Shown one piece after another: positions 54,062 through 63,369 of a stretch of DNA of 64,000 nt (positions within the stretch are counted from its first letter, which is position 1; each line of letters begins with the position of its first letter). The stretch is from contig CP040678.1 of assembly GCA_005954745.1 (NCBI GenBank), positions 2,728,001-2,792,000 on the forward strand. Reading direction: 5' to 3'. The notes under the pieces are model-generated. The model saw nothing but the letters and a program-made list of their open reading frames with translations. It ran no database searches and was not told the origin of the DNA. This stretch comes from Halostella pelagica. GTDB lineage: Archaea > Halobacteriota > Halobacteria > Halobacteriales > Natronoarchaeaceae. The translations under genes and the position numbers were made by a program.

Positions 54062-54976
54062 TCAGACGCGATCGATTACCTCCTCGGCGAACACGGACAG
54101 CGCCCGCTCCGGGTCGTCGTTTTCCAGGGAGACGAGAACGTGGTCGACGCCCGTCCGGTCGAGTCGGCGGAAGTAATCGCGGAACCACTCGACGCCGGCG
54201 CAGTAGCCCTGATGCAACGGTTCGGGGCCGGCGTCGTGGTCGTCCGCGAGTTCCGCGCGGACGACCATCGCGAACGGCTTCTCACCGCCCGCGTCGCGCC
54301 AATCGGCGAGATAGGAGTCGAGCGTGTCCTCAGGGAGGTGATAGAACAGCCAGCCGTCGCCGTGGTCGCCGATCCACTCGACGGTTTGCCTGGCGTGGCC
54401 GGTCGGAAACAGCGGGAGCGTCTCGGTCGTCGGGTCGGGGACGACGGAGAGGTCGCCGTCGAGCGTTCCCCACTGCGAGTCGACGACCGGAAACTCCTCG
54501 CTCCAGACTGACCGGAGGACGGCAACGCTCTCGCGGAACAGCGCCCCGCGGTCCGACGGGTCGACGTCGAACGCGGGGTATTCGGGGTCGCGGTCGCCCG
54601 TGGCGACGCCCAGAACGAGGCGACCGTCAGAGAGTCGGTCGACGGACGCGGCGGCTTTGGCGACGTGGAGAGGGTGCCGGAGCGTCAGGACGACGCTTGC
54701 GGTGCCGAGCGCGATGTCGTCCGTTCGCGCGGCGACCCGAGTGAGCCACGGCCAAACGTCGAACGTCTGGCCGGCATCGCCGAACTTCGGCCAGTACGTC
54801 GGTACGTCGCGAGCCCAGAGGGCGTCGAACCCGACCGCTTCGGCGCGGGCAGCGAGTCGCATCTCCTCGTCGACGTCCGGGGGCGACTCGTTTGCACCGG
54901 TTAGCGGGAACCCCGTTCCGAACGTGATGCCGTCAGTGCTGAACAGCCGTCGGTAGCCGGCGTTCTCGTGGCCCAT
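54062..54976 (-). CDS. LLM-class flavin-dependent oxidoreductase
   Basis: The 304-aa protein belongs to the luciferase-like monooxygenase family and resembles the BA3436-type subgroup. Landmarks are GITFGTGFPLTGANESPPDV near residue 12, RAEAVGFDALWARDVPTYWP at about 45-64, and LRHPLHVAKAAASVDRLSDG then LVLGVATGDRDPEYPAFDV (about 99-140). It would use FMN or F420; which one cannot be told. ATG at 54976 is favoured over a TTG four codons upstream. The gene is divergent from a membrane protein gene. Confidence 0.85.
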   Translation of the reverse strand: MGHENAGYRRLFSTDGITFGTGFPLTGANESPPDVDEEMRLAARAEAVGFDALWARDVPTYWPKFGDAGQTFDVWPWLTRVAARTDDIALGTASVVLTLRHPLHVAKAAASVDRLSDGRLVLGVATGDRDPEYPAFDVDPSDRGALFRESVAVLRSVWSEEFPVVDSQWGTLDGDLSVVPDPTTETLPLFPTGHARQTVEWIGDHGDGWLFYHLPEDTLDSYLADWRDAGGEKPFAMVVRAELADDHDAGPEPLHQGYCAGVEWFRDYFRRLDRTGVDHVLVSLENDDPERALSVFAEEVIDRV

Positions 54977-55045
54977 CGAGTGCGACAAGGTGGCGGTCGG
55001 CCATTACGGTAGCGCTGTCGTTTCCTCCGGTCGTTCTAACGTTTT

Positions 55046-55630
55046 ATGTATCACTGGTCAGACGGTAGCACCGTGTCACGAGAAACATCGAAGGAGCAGT
55101 CGGAGGAACCGGTCGCAAATCAGAGCGTCGCCCCGGCCAACAAACGGTCGTTCGGCGACGTACTCTCCGACAGGAAGAACAAAAAGCTGCTGAAGTACGC
55201 GGTAACCGTTATGGCCATCGTGGGTGCCGGGTTCGGTCTGACAGGGTCGATCGGAGCCGGCCAACTCGTCGACGGGTCGTCCGACAGTGAGTTCCTCGGT
55301 GCCATGTTCTTCCTTTCGGTGTTCGTCTTCATGCTTCTGTCCGGGCCGATCCTCGGCGCACTCGTTGGACTGGAGTTCGACCGACGTATTGCAAACACCC
55401 GCGAGGCGCTGATAACGTCGTTCGCCAGCGGTGCGGTCGGCTACGTAGCGATGGTGATCACCGGCGTGTTGCTCGCGACCGTACTGATGCCCGATAACCT
55501 GTCTTCGTCAGGCGGCGAAGGCGGAGCGTTCGACCTCGGGGAACTCATCGTTCCGCTCCTACTGATGGCTATCCCGATAGGGGCGGTGGCCGCTGGTATC
55601 GTGTACGCCAGCGATACGATTCTGGACTGA
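55046..55630 (+). CDS. Four-helix membrane protein, unknown function
   Basis: The 194-aa protein has a polar 50-residue start (ETSKEQSEEPVANQSVAPAN) and about four membrane helices: LKYAVTVMAIVGAGFGLTGS (about 48-67), LGAMFFLSVFVFMLLSGPIL (83-102), AVGYVAMVITGVLLATVLM (129-147) and IVPLLLMAIPIGAVAAGIVY. A GTG at 55073 would shorten it by nine codons. TTTTATG just before the ATG suggests the promoter ends very near it. I do not recognise a family. Confidence 0.6.
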   Translation: MYHWSDGSTVSRETSKEQSEEPVANQSVAPANKRSFGDVLSDRKNKKLLKYAVTVMAIVGAGFGLTGSIGAGQLVDGSSDSEFLGAMFFLSVFVFMLLSGPILGALVGLEFDRRIANTREALITSFASGAVGYVAMVITGVLLATVLMPDNLSSSGGEGGAFDLGELIVPLLLMAIPIGAVAAGIVYASDTILD

Positions 55631-55811
55631 AGACAGACGAAGAGAGCCACGGTTCCGTCTATCCGGAGCCGGTTTCACATCTACTGTCGGTTCGTTGGCT
55701 TCGGTGTGCCGAATGCGTCCGGTCAGTCGGAGAGCGTCGGCCCGTACGGACCGGGCCGGTCGTCAGTCACCTCGTTCATGTGACCGAGGTCTGGTGTGAC
55801 GGACGCGGCCG

Positions 55812-56141
55812 TCACTCCAGCGCGTCCAGATACTGTTCCACCTGCTCGGTGTTGTCGCCGAGCGCGATCGTGTCCGTCTCCTGGTCGTACTCAACGACGT
55901 TTGCCTCAGCGAGTTTCGGGACGTGGTTGTGATAGAGCGCCATGTACACTCGCTTGACCGTTTCGGCCGGTATCTCGCCGATCGGCGTCTCGCATTCGCG
56001 GACCGCGACTTCGTCCGCGAGGTCGGCCAGAGTCAACTGTGTCGCGTGCTCACAGAGACAGCGAAGGGCGTAACGCCGACGGCTGTCTGCGAGCAGATGG
56101 AAAAGCCGGTCAGTGGCGGGCGGGTTCGAATCCTCACCCAT
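55812..56141 (-). CDS. DUF7344-like helix-turn-helix protein
   Basis: This 109-aa protein from MGEDSNPPATDRLFHLLADS has the haloarchaeal plan RRRYALRCLCEHATQLTLADLA (about 19-40) and then ETVKRVYMALYHNHVPKLAE (about 58-77), ending with NVVEYDQETDTIAL. This is the single-domain winged helix common in haloarchaea (DUF7344), with unknown targets. It could bind its own promoter region, which it shares with the divergent zinc protein. The frame is open to 56210, but the ATG at 56141 gives the family start. Confidence 0.8.
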   Translation of the reverse strand: MGEDSNPPATDRLFHLLADSRRRYALRCLCEHATQLTLADLADEVAVRECETPIGEIPAETVKRVYMALYHNHVPKLAEANVVEYDQETDTIALGDNTEQVEQYLDALE

Positions 56142-56202
56142 TCCTCCGAATCCCCATTGTGGCGCTAGTTTCGACAAGTGGATTTGAGAGTTGCGATAAA
56201 CG

Positions 56203-56253
56203 GTCCACATTCGAGTGGTGGACTTATCAACTGCCGACGGATCCTGTTTTATC
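56203..56253 (+). promoter_or_regulatory. Inverted repeat and TATA box in divergent region
   Basis: GTCCAC (56203-56208) and GTGGAC (56218-56223) are perfect inverted repeats with a 9-nt spacer. TTTTATC (56247-56253) is a TATA box 25-31 nt before the ATG at 56278. The repeat lies between divergent genes, so it may be an operator for the HTH protein. Binding is inference. Confidence 0.4.
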
Positions 56254-56277
56254 TCGCTTGCAGTCGAGAGAGGTAGT

Positions 56278-56466
56278 ATGGTACGAGTGCTAAATAGTCA
56301 CACGGACACGATCCACAAGTCACGGACGGACGAACATTACCACCGGACGGAGTGTGGCGCGCTCTCACACGTAGACCATCACGAGGTAGAGGCGGTCGGC
56401 GACGAATTCGGCGACGACGCGGTCTCGCTGTGCGGCCGCTGTTTCGACACGTCGGGTGGGTACTGA
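56278..56466 (+). CDS. Small zinc-binding protein (62 aa)
   Basis: The protein starts MVRVLNSHTDTIHKSRTDEH and contains Cys/His positions YHRTECGALSHVDHHEVEAV and VSLCGRCFDTSGGY that could bind one zinc (two cysteines in CGRC plus HxxxC upstream). It is acidic in the middle. I take it as one of the small haloarchaeal zinc-finger proteins. A leaderless promoter fits the chosen ATG at 56278. The function is unknown. Confidence 0.65.
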   Translation: MVRVLNSHTDTIHKSRTDEHYHRTECGALSHVDHHEVEAVGDEFGDDAVSLCGRCFDTSGGY

Positions 56467-56562
56467 TACCGTCTGACGGACCGTCGTGACGAGATTCGCA
56501 CCCCCGTGTGTCGACAGTCTGCATCGGTCTCCGTCCGGAAGTATGGGGTCCGCGGCCAGGCC

Positions 56563-57483
56563 TCACAGTTCGGGAAGGCCCGCCTCTATCTCGTCGCGTC
56601 TGTCCTCTAACCACTCGGGAAGCACGAGTCGGTCCCCCAGTTCGTCGACGTCCTCGTCGACAGTGTATCCGGGCTCTTCGGTGGCGAATTCGAAGAGAAT
56701 GCCGCCCTCTTCCCGAACGTACACCGATTCGAACCACTTCCGGTCGATGATCTCGGTCGGTCTGAGACCCTGTTCCATCAGAACGTCGCGCCACTCGGAC
56801 TGGTCGTCGGCCGTCACGCGGAACGCGACGTGGTGGACAGTGCCCGCGCCGGGTTGTCCACGGGGTGCCTGCGGGTCTTCGCAAACGTCGACGACGTAAC
56901 CGAGGTCGCCGTCTGATTCGAACCGACGGCGGTCGCGCTCGGACGCCGTTTCGCTGAACCCCATCGTTTTCAGGAGGTTCGCGGTCGGGTCGGCGGCCGA
57001 CAGCGACAGGGTCACGCCGAAGAAACCGCAGATTGCGTGTTCCGCGGGTACCGTTCCCGCCGGCGGATCGCCGTCCGGCACGTCCTCGCGGGCGACTAGT
57101 TCCAACTGGAGACCGTCCGGGTCGCAAAACGGGATCACGGTGTCGCCGAATCGCTCGCGCGGGTCGTCCGCGTCCACGCCCTTGTCGGCGAGGCGGTCGA
57201 CCCAGTAGTCGGTCGAAGCGGCGGGTATCAGAAACGAGACCGTACTCGCCTGGCCGGTGCCGGCCCGTCCCTGGCGGGCGTTCCCGTACGGGAAAAACGT
57301 CATGCTCGTTCCGGGCGTACCGGTGCGGTCGGCGTAGAACAGGTGATACACCGACACGTCGTCCTGATTGACGCTCTTCTTGACGAGCCGAAGCCCGAGC
57401 GTCTCCGTGTAGAACGAGAGGTTTCGTCCCGGGTCGCTCCCGATGGCCGTGACGTGGTGGATGCCGGGAATGTCTCTGGGCAT
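56563..57483 (-). CDS. VOC-family ring-cleaving dioxygenase-like protein
   Basis: This 306-aa protein has two tandem glyoxalase/VOC modules. The first begins IPGIHHVTAIGSDPGRNLSF (about 5-24), the second has AGTVHHVAFRVTADDQSEWR (about 198-217). The metal ligands are probably His in HHVTA, His in HHVAF and Glu in GILFEFATEEPGY near 261. Related proteins are annotated as ring-cleaving dioxygenases (MhqA/MhqO/LinE-like) acting on hydroquinone-type compounds. The real substrate is unknown. It is monocistronic on the minus strand. Confidence 0.8.
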   Translation of the reverse strand: MPRDIPGIHHVTAIGSDPGRNLSFYTETLGLRLVKKSVNQDDVSVYHLFYADRTGTPGTSMTFFPYGNARQGRAGTGQASTVSFLIPAASTDYWVDRLADKGVDADDPRERFGDTVIPFCDPDGLQLELVAREDVPDGDPPAGTVPAEHAICGFFGVTLSLSAADPTANLLKTMGFSETASERDRRRFESDGDLGYVVDVCEDPQAPRGQPGAGTVHHVAFRVTADDQSEWRDVLMEQGLRPTEIIDRKWFESVYVREEGGILFEFATEEPGYTVDEDVDELGDRLVLPEWLEDRRDEIEAGLPEL

Positions 57484-57651
57484 ACCGTGACGTAGAGCGC
57501 GTCCGGAGATAACTGTGGGGCCGATCGCCGGGTTTCAGTCGGCTGGCGTATCTGACACCGTCAAGACTGGAGGAGACGACGAATATCGCGCTTGGGGTCG
57601 ACCATCGGATATGGGTGCGCCCGAGGGGGACTTCGAGACCGCAGTCGAGCC

Positions 57652-59286
57652 TCACTCGACGAGGTCGCCGAGCGCCGCGTCCAGCGTGCCCGACGTGATG
57701 ACGGCCGCCGTGAGGTCGACATCCTCGTGAACCGGCCGGTCCTCAGTCAGGGGAGTCACGACCTCGCGGACCGCCTCGTAGACGCGGGCGGTTCCGACGC
57801 CGTGGGCGAGGTCGCCGTCCCCGTCGGCGTCGACCTCGTCGGGGTCGACGCCGGGTGCCGCCTCCCGGACTGCTTCGGGGGTGACGAACTCCGCGGCCTG
57901 GGCCGCACAGAGCAGTTCGGTGGCGACGATACGCGTGGCGTTGTCGACCGCCCGCCGCGCGTTCAGCGCGGACTGGCCGCTCATGCTGACGTGGTCCTCC
58001 TGCCCGCCGCTGACCGGCGTGTTGTCCATCGACGGTCGGCCGGTAGAACGGTTCTCGTTCAGCAGCGCCGCGGCGGTGTACTGTGCGATCATGTACCCCG
58101 ACTGGAGGCCGCTGTCCGGCGCGAGAAACGGCGGGAGGTGCGGTTCCTGCAGGTTCGGGTTGAGCATGCGGTCGGTCCGGCGCTCGCAGATCGCCGCGAG
58201 TTCTGTGACGGCGTTGGTCAGGTAATCGAGGCGGAGCGCGAGCGGTTCGCCGTGGAAGTTCCCACCCGAGAGGACGGCCGCGCGGTCGGTGCCGCTGGCG
58301 CGGTCGTCGACCGCGTCCGGCGGGAAAACGAGCGGGTTGTCGGTAGCGCTGTTGAGTTCCGTCTCGACCGCTTCGCGGAGGTGAGTGACCGCGTCGCGGA
58401 CGGCACCGTGGACCTGTGGAAGACAGCGCACAGAGTAGGCGTCCTGCACGCGGTCGCAGTTGCGGTGCGACTCCACTATCTCCGAGTCCTCGGTGAGTCG
58501 CTTGACGTTCCGTGCGCTGATCCGCTGGCCGCGGTGGGGTCGAACGGCCTGGATGGCGTCGTCGCAGGCGGCGGTCGTTCCCATCGTCACCTCCGTCGTC
58601 AGCGCGCCGGCGGCGTCGGCGGCGCGAACGGTTCGTTCGGCGTCGTGGACCGCGAGCGCGGCGAGACCGACCGTCAGTTGGGTGCCGTTGATGAGCGCCA
58701 GTCCCTCCTTCGCGGTGAGGGTCAACGGGTCGAGGTCGGCGTGGGAAAGTGCGCCGTCGCCCGCGAGGCGGCGCGTTTCCCCCTCGCTCTCGACGAGGGC
58801 CTCCCCTTCGCCGATCAGCACGAGCGCCATGTGCGCAAGCGGTGCGAGGTCGCCGCTCGCACCGAGGCTCCCGCGGGATTTGACTACCGGGTGTATCCCG
58901 TGGTTGAGCATCGCCGCGAGGTGGTCGACGACGACCTCGCGTATCCCGGAGTACCCCTTGACAAGCGCGTTGATGCGGGTCAGCAACAGCACACGGACCT
59001 CTTCTCTGTCGAGTTCCCGACCAGCGCCGGCGGCGTGGCTACGGACGAGGTTCGTCTGCAACTGCTCGACGTCCTCGGGCGGGATGCGCTGGTCGACGAG
59101 TTCGCCGAACCCGGTGTTTAGCCCGTACACCGTCTCGCCGCTGTCGAGGACGTCCTCGACGCGCTGGCGGGCCTCACGGACCGCCTCGCGGGCGTCGTCC
59201 GCGATACGAACCGTCGCGTCCTCCCGCGCGACGGCGACGACGTCCTCGGGCGTCAGCGACTCGCCGTCGAGGACGACGTCAGTCAC
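57652..59286 (-). CDS. hutH: Histidine ammonia-lyase
   Basis: HutH deaminates histidine to urocanate, the first step of histidine breakdown. The 544-aa protein carries the self-made MIO cofactor triad Ala-Ser-Gly at 143-145 (SRGSLGASGDLAPLAH), the catalytic YGLNTGFG at about 54-61, and QEPHLPPFLAPDSGLQSGYM near 371. Length is normal. It is the last gene of the hutU-G-I-H run, overlapping hutI by 8 nt. Confidence 0.96.
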   Translation of the reverse strand: MTDVVLDGESLTPEDVVAVAREDATVRIADDAREAVREARQRVEDVLDSGETVYGLNTGFGELVDQRIPPEDVEQLQTNLVRSHAAGAGRELDREEVRVLLLTRINALVKGYSGIREVVVDHLAAMLNHGIHPVVKSRGSLGASGDLAPLAHMALVLIGEGEALVESEGETRRLAGDGALSHADLDPLTLTAKEGLALINGTQLTVGLAALAVHDAERTVRAADAAGALTTEVTMGTTAACDDAIQAVRPHRGQRISARNVKRLTEDSEIVESHRNCDRVQDAYSVRCLPQVHGAVRDAVTHLREAVETELNSATDNPLVFPPDAVDDRASGTDRAAVLSGGNFHGEPLALRLDYLTNAVTELAAICERRTDRMLNPNLQEPHLPPFLAPDSGLQSGYMIAQYTAAALLNENRSTGRPSMDNTPVSGGQEDHVSMSGQSALNARRAVDNATRIVATELLCAAQAAEFVTPEAVREAAPGVDPDEVDADGDGDLAHGVGTARVYEAVREVVTPLTEDRPVHEDVDLTAAVITSGTLDAALGDLVE

Positions 59287-60517
59287 GGACGACCACCCCG
59301 TCTTTCAGGACAGTGTCGACGGGTGACCCGTCGAACCGGTACGGAACGTGGACGTGTGACGGCGCGTCGAGGACGACGAGGTCACCGGGCGCGCCCTCTC
59401 TGAGCGTCCCGCTCCCGTCGTCGCGGGAAAGCGAAAGCGCCGCGTTCCGCGTCACGCCGAGAAGGGCGTCCGCGGGCGTCATTCCCATCTCGACGCAGGC
59501 GAGCGTCGCGGTGAACCCCTGGCTCCGCGAGAAGCAGTTCGGGTTGAAGTCAGTGGCGAGTGCGACCGGTGCGCCCGCCTCGCGGAACGGCTGGGGATCA
59601 GCGTAGTCCGCGCCGAGGCCGAAGGCCGTCCCCGGTAGGAGGACGGGGACGACATCGCTCTCGGCGAGGGCGCGGGCGTCCTCGGCGCTCGCGTGAAGCA
59701 GATGGTCGGCGCTCGCCGCGTCGACGTCCGCTGCGAGCCTCGCCCCGCCGAGATGCGTGAACTCCTCGGCGTGGACCTTCGGCGTCATGCCAGCCGCTCG
59801 GCCGGCTTCGAGGACGCGCCGGGACTGCTCGACCGAGAAGACGTCCTCCTCGCAGAACACGTCGCAGAATTCGGCGACGCCCTGGTCGGCGACGGCCGGG
59901 ATCTGGTCCTCGACCACTCTGTCGACGTAGTCGTCTCCGTCCTGCCCTTCGGGGACGGCGTGGGCCCCCATGAACGTCGGCACGACGTCGACGGGATGCC
60001 GTTCGTCCGCCCGCCTGACCGCATCAAGCAGGCGGAGTTCGGTGTCGGTGTCGAGGCCGTACCCCGACTTCACCTCGACCGTAGTCGATCCGTGGTCGAG
60101 CATCGCGTCGAGATGTCCCAGCAGGTTCGCGAGTAGCGTCTCGTCGCTCGCCTCGCGAGTCGAACGCACGGTCCTGAGGATGCCGCCGCCCTCCGCGAGG
60201 ATCTCCTGATACGGCTTCCCGCGGAGTTTCGCCGCGAACTCGTCCGAGCGGTCGCCTGCGAACACGGCGTGGGTGTGCGGGTCGACGAACCCCGGAACGA
60301 CAGCCTGTCCTGCCGCATCGATAGAACGGTCGGCGTTCTCCGGCGGGTACTCGCGAGTGACGGCGTCGGTGTCGCCGACCCGAACGACTCGGCCGTCGTC
60401 GACGACGACCGCCGCGTGTTCGCGAACGTCGAGCGCGGACCCCCCGTCGCTCTCGGCCTCGTCCGGGCCGACGACGACCTCCCGGGCGTCGTACACGACC
60501 GCGTCGACGCCGCTCAT
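59279..60517 (-). CDS. hutI: Imidazolonepropionase
   Basis: HutI opens the imidazolone ring to N-formimino-glutamate. It belongs to the amidohydrolase superfamily and has the metal motif [19 protein letters not shown] and [14 protein letters not shown] lie near 150-190, and the later His/Asp ligands are [14 protein letters not shown] and [12 protein letters not shown]. The protein is 412 aa from ATG at 60517 ([10 protein letters not shown]). The frame continues upstream, but that is another frame of hutG. ATGA overlap with hutG shows coupling. Confidence 0.95.
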   Translation of the reverse strand: MSGVDAVVYDAREVVVGPDEAESDGGSALDVREHAAVVVDDGRVVRVGDTDAVTREYPPENADRSIDAAGQAVVPGFVDPHTHAVFAGDRSDEFAAKLRGKPYQEILAEGGGILRTVRSTREASDETLLANLLGHLDAMLDHGSTTVEVKSGYGLDTDTELRLLDAVRRADERHPVDVVPTFMGAHAVPEGQDGDDYVDRVVEDQIPAVADQGVAEFCDVFCEEDVFSVEQSRRVLEAGRAAGMTPKVHAEEFTHLGGARLAADVDAASADHLLHASAEDARALAESDVVPVLLPGTAFGLGADYADPQPFREAGAPVALATDFNPNCFSRSQGFTATLACVEMGMTPADALLGVTRNAALSLSRDDGSGTLREGAPGDLVVLDAPSHVHVPYRFDGSPVDTVLKDGVVVRD

Positions 60518-61476
60518 CGTCCCACCCCCGCGCCGGCGAGGAAGTGTGCGAGAGCCCGGCCGCCGGCCGCGGCGGTGCGTCCGCCCTCGTCCAGCGGCGG
60601 TGCGCACTCGACGACTTCGAACCCGGCGACGCGGTCGTCCTCGGCGACGAGCCTGAGCGCGCGGAACAGCTCTCTGGTCGTGAGCCCGCCCGGCGTCGGC
60701 GCGCTGACGCCCGGCGCGGCGGCCGCATCGAGGACGTCCAGGTCGACGCTGACGTACAGTTGACTGGCGTCCCGGAGCGAGTCGAGCGCCCGGTCGACGG
60801 CGTCGACCACGTCGTCGCCCACCTCCTCCGCGGTGACTATCTCGTCGCCTCGCTCGCGAACGCTGTCGGCGTACGCCGTCGACGTTTCGAAGTGTCGAGC
60901 GCCGACGCAGGCGTAGCCGTCGAGCCCTTGGTCGTACAGCTGGCGGTACGGCGTCCCGCTGGTCGCGTCCTCGCGCACCTCTCGGACATCGAGGTGTGCG
61001 TCGAAGTTGACGACGCCGAGAGTTCCCTCGTCCAACAGCGGCGCCGCGTTCGGATACGTGAGCGAGTTGTCGCCGCCGAGAAACACCGGGAGCGCGTCGA
61101 CCGCGTGGACGCGCGCCGTCGTCTCCGCGACGCGCTCCTGCCGCGCCAGGGTAGTCTCTTCGGCGTCGGCATCGGCCCCCGCCGCGTCGACTAGCCCCGC
61201 CACGTCGCCGATATCCGCCACTGCGGCGACGGGGCCGGCGTCGAAGTGGTGCGTCTTGACACCGGCGAGCGCGTCGCGGAGGGCGGTTGGACCCTGCCGC
61301 GCGCCTTTCCGTCCGATGACGGCGCTGTCGGTCGGTTCGCCGACGAGGACGGCGTCGTACCTGTCTGCGGCCGCGAGGTCCACCGTCTCGATCACGTCGC
61401 CGAACTGCTCGTCGTTGGGGTCGCCCGACGTACCGGTCCACCCGTCCCAGCCGCGGGGGTCGGTGAGCGCGGTCAT
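60514..61476 (-). CDS. hutG: Formiminoglutamase
   Basis: HutG hydrolyses formiminoglutamate to glutamate and formamide, finishing this version of the pathway. The 320-aa ureohydrolase-family protein has [11 protein letters not shown] and [14 protein letters not shown], which supply most Mn ligands. At the first ligand loop it reads GGDNS instead of the usual GGDHS, so the first metal His is Asn. Known formiminoglutamases vary here, so it may still be active. It overlaps hutU by ATGA. Confidence 0.92.
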   Translation of the reverse strand: MTALTDPRGWDGWTGTSGDPNDEQFGDVIETVDLAAADRYDAVLVGEPTDSAVIGRKGARQGPTALRDALAGVKTHHFDAGPVAAVADIGDVAGLVDAAGADADAEETTLARQERVAETTARVHAVDALPVFLGGDNSLTYPNAAPLLDEGTLGVVNFDAHLDVREVREDATSGTPYRQLYDQGLDGYACVGARHFETSTAYADSVRERGDEIVTAEEVGDDVVDAVDRALDSLRDASQLYVSVDLDVLDAAAAPGVSAPTPGGLTTRELFRALRLVAEDDRVAGFEVVECAPPLDEGGRTAAAGGRALAHFLAGAGVGR

Positions 61477-63284
61477 CGCGTCGGGTCCCGCTGGCCGTTG
61501 TCCATCGGCACGTCGACGTTCGATTCTCGGGCTTCCGTGATCGCCTCGTCGTATCCCGCGTCGGCGTGGCGGATCACGCCCATACCGGGGTCGGTGGTGA
61601 ACACTCGCCGCGCCTTCTCGGCGGCCAGGTCCGTCCCGTCCAGCACGACGTGGTTGTTGGCATGAATCGCGTTGCCGATGCCGACTCCGCCGCCGTCGTG
61701 GACTGAGACGATGTCCGCGCCCGCCGCACAGTTCAGCAAGGCGTTGAGGATCGGCCAGTCGGCGACGGCGTCGCTGCCGTCTTTCATCGCCTCCGTCTCC
61801 CGGTTGGGACTGGCGACGCTGCCCGCGTCCAGGTGGTCGCGCGTGACCACGATGGGTGCGGATATGTCGCCCTCGCGGACGAGGTCGTTTATCCGGAGCG
61901 CGAACCGGGCGCGCTCGGTGAGGTTCTCGCGGTCAGCGTCCGCGCCGTCGCTCTCGCCGGTCTGATACCCTAGCCAGCACACCCGCGCCGGGAGACCCTG
62001 GAACTCGACCTGTTCCTGCGCGAGGTCGATCCAGCGGTGAAGCGACTCCTTTTCCGGAAACAGTTCTTTGACCGCCTCGTCGGTGCGGTGGATATCGTCG
62101 GGGTCGCCGGACAGCGCCATCCAGCGGAACGGGCCCCGTCCGCGGCAGAACTGCGGGCGGATGTACGCCGGGACGAACCCCGGATAATCGAACGCGTCTC
62201 CCCTGTCGCGGTGGGTTTCTACCTGTCCGCGGATGTTGTTCCCGTACTCGAACGCCGTTGCGCCGCGCTCTTGCAGTTCGAGGGTGGCGTCGACGTGGCG
62301 TTCCATCGTGTCTATCGATTCTTCGACGTAGCGCTCTGGGTCGTCCTCGCGGAGTTCGTCGGCTTCGGCGACCGTGTAGCCGCTGGGGTAGTACCCTTCG
62401 AGTTCGTCGTGGGCGCTGGTCTGGTCCGTGACGACGTCCGGGACGAATCCGCGGTCGAGCATCGCTTCGAGCATGTCCGCGGCGTTGATGTGGACGCCGA
62501 CGCTGTACGGTTCGCCGTTCTCGGCCGCCTCTTTCGCTCGTTCGAGCGCGTCGTCGAGGTCGTCCGCCTTCTCCATGCAGTACCCCGTCTCGATGCGGCG
62601 GTCGATCCGCGACTCGTCGACCTCAGCGGCGATACAGACCCCCTTGTTCATCGTGACGGCGAGCGGTTGCGCGCCGCCCATGCCGCCGAGACCGCCCGTG
62701 GCGACGATCTTGCCGCGCAAGTCCGCACCGGAAGACGTCCCGTCTTCCGAATCTTCGCTCGCGGAGACGCCGTACTCCTGTCTGGCGAGTTCCGCGAGCG
62801 TCTCGAAGGTGCCCTGGATGATACCCTGCGTTCCGATGTACGCCCACGACCCCGCGGTCATCTGGCCGTACATGATGAGACCCTCCGCCTCAAGTTCGTG
62901 GAAGTGGTCCCAGTTGTCCCACTTGCCGACGAGGTTGGAGTTCGCGATGAGCACTCTAGGTGCCTTCTCGTGCGTGCGGAACCTGCCGACCGGCTTGCCG
63001 CTTTGGACGAGGAGCGTCTCGTCGTCCTGAAGCGACCTGAGTTCGCCGAGGATCGAGTCGTAGGCGTCCCAGCTACGGGCGGCCCGGCCCGTCCCGCCGT
63101 AGACGACGAGGTCCTCGGGGTTTTCGGCGACCTCGGGGTCTAGGTTGTTGTTGAGGACGCGGAGCGCGGCCTCCTGTCGCCAGCCCTCACACTCTATGTC
63201 CGTGCCCGTGGGGGCACCCTGGTACTCGCGCCACTGGTCGCTCGGTTCTCCCAGTCGATCTGAACGCGCTTCCTGTCCAGCCAT
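61473..63284 (-). CDS. hutU: Urocanate hydratase
   Basis: HutU adds water to urocanate to give imidazolonepropionate, using tightly bound NAD+ as an electrophile. The 603-aa length is slightly above the bacterial norm because of an acidic insert near 170-190 ([19 protein letters not shown]). [19 protein letters not shown] at about 188-206 is the NAD loop. [19 protein letters not shown] at about 386-404 and [19 protein letters not shown] near 535 are active-site regions. The start [10 protein letters not shown] at 63284 is used; the open upstream frame holds the promoter. It is the first gene of the operon. Confidence 0.96.
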   Translation of the reverse strand: MAGQEARSDRLGEPSDQWREYQGAPTGTDIECEGWRQEAALRVLNNNLDPEVAENPEDLVVYGGTGRAARSWDAYDSILGELRSLQDDETLLVQSGKPVGRFRTHEKAPRVLIANSNLVGKWDNWDHFHELEAEGLIMYGQMTAGSWAYIGTQGIIQGTFETLAELARQEYGVSASEDSEDGTSSGADLRGKIVATGGLGGMGGAQPLAVTMNKGVCIAAEVDESRIDRRIETGYCMEKADDLDDALERAKEAAENGEPYSVGVHINAADMLEAMLDRGFVPDVVTDQTSAHDELEGYYPSGYTVAEADELREDDPERYVEESIDTMERHVDATLELQERGATAFEYGNNIRGQVETHRDRGDAFDYPGFVPAYIRPQFCRGRGPFRWMALSGDPDDIHRTDEAVKELFPEKESLHRWIDLAQEQVEFQGLPARVCWLGYQTGESDGADADRENLTERARFALRINDLVREGDISAPIVVTRDHLDAGSVASPNRETEAMKDGSDAVADWPILNALLNCAAGADIVSVHDGGGVGIGNAIHANNHVVLDGTDLAAEKARRVFTTDPGMGVIRHADAGYDEAITEARESNVDVPMDNGQRDPTR

Positions 63285-63295
63285 ATCACGTGATA
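63284..63295. promoter_or_regulatory. 12-bp palindrome at hutU start
   Basis: TATCACGTGATA is a perfect palindrome that begins at the first base of the hutU start codon and runs upstream. It is a candidate operator controlling the hut operon, possibly for the divergent HTH-10 protein. Binding is inference. Confidence 0.45.
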
Positions 63296-63335
63296 GGACC
63301 TCCCACGGCGAAAGCACAGGACCGCCACACGGAGG

Positions 63336-63347
63336 TATATTTATAAG
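63336..63347 (+). promoter_or_regulatory. TATA box of HTH-10 regulator gene
   Basis: TATATTTATAAG lies with its centre about 27 nt before the ATG at 63370, giving a leaderless transcript. The same AT-rich element is some 55-60 nt upstream of hutU and might also serve that operon. Confidence 0.5.
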
Positions 63348-63369
63348 CAAGCCGGGGGACTACCCGATA

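Noticed and set aside
56118-56141. tRNA T-arm-like GGGTTCGAATCC
   Set aside because: The flanks do not pair as a T-stem and there is no acceptor stem or anticodon arm. The sequence is the 5' end of the DUF7344-like gene.
60518-61441. N-terminal extension of hutI by about 300 residues
   Set aside because: The added part is Arg/Gly-rich shadow sequence of hutG in another frame. The family start is [10 protein letters not shown] at 60517.
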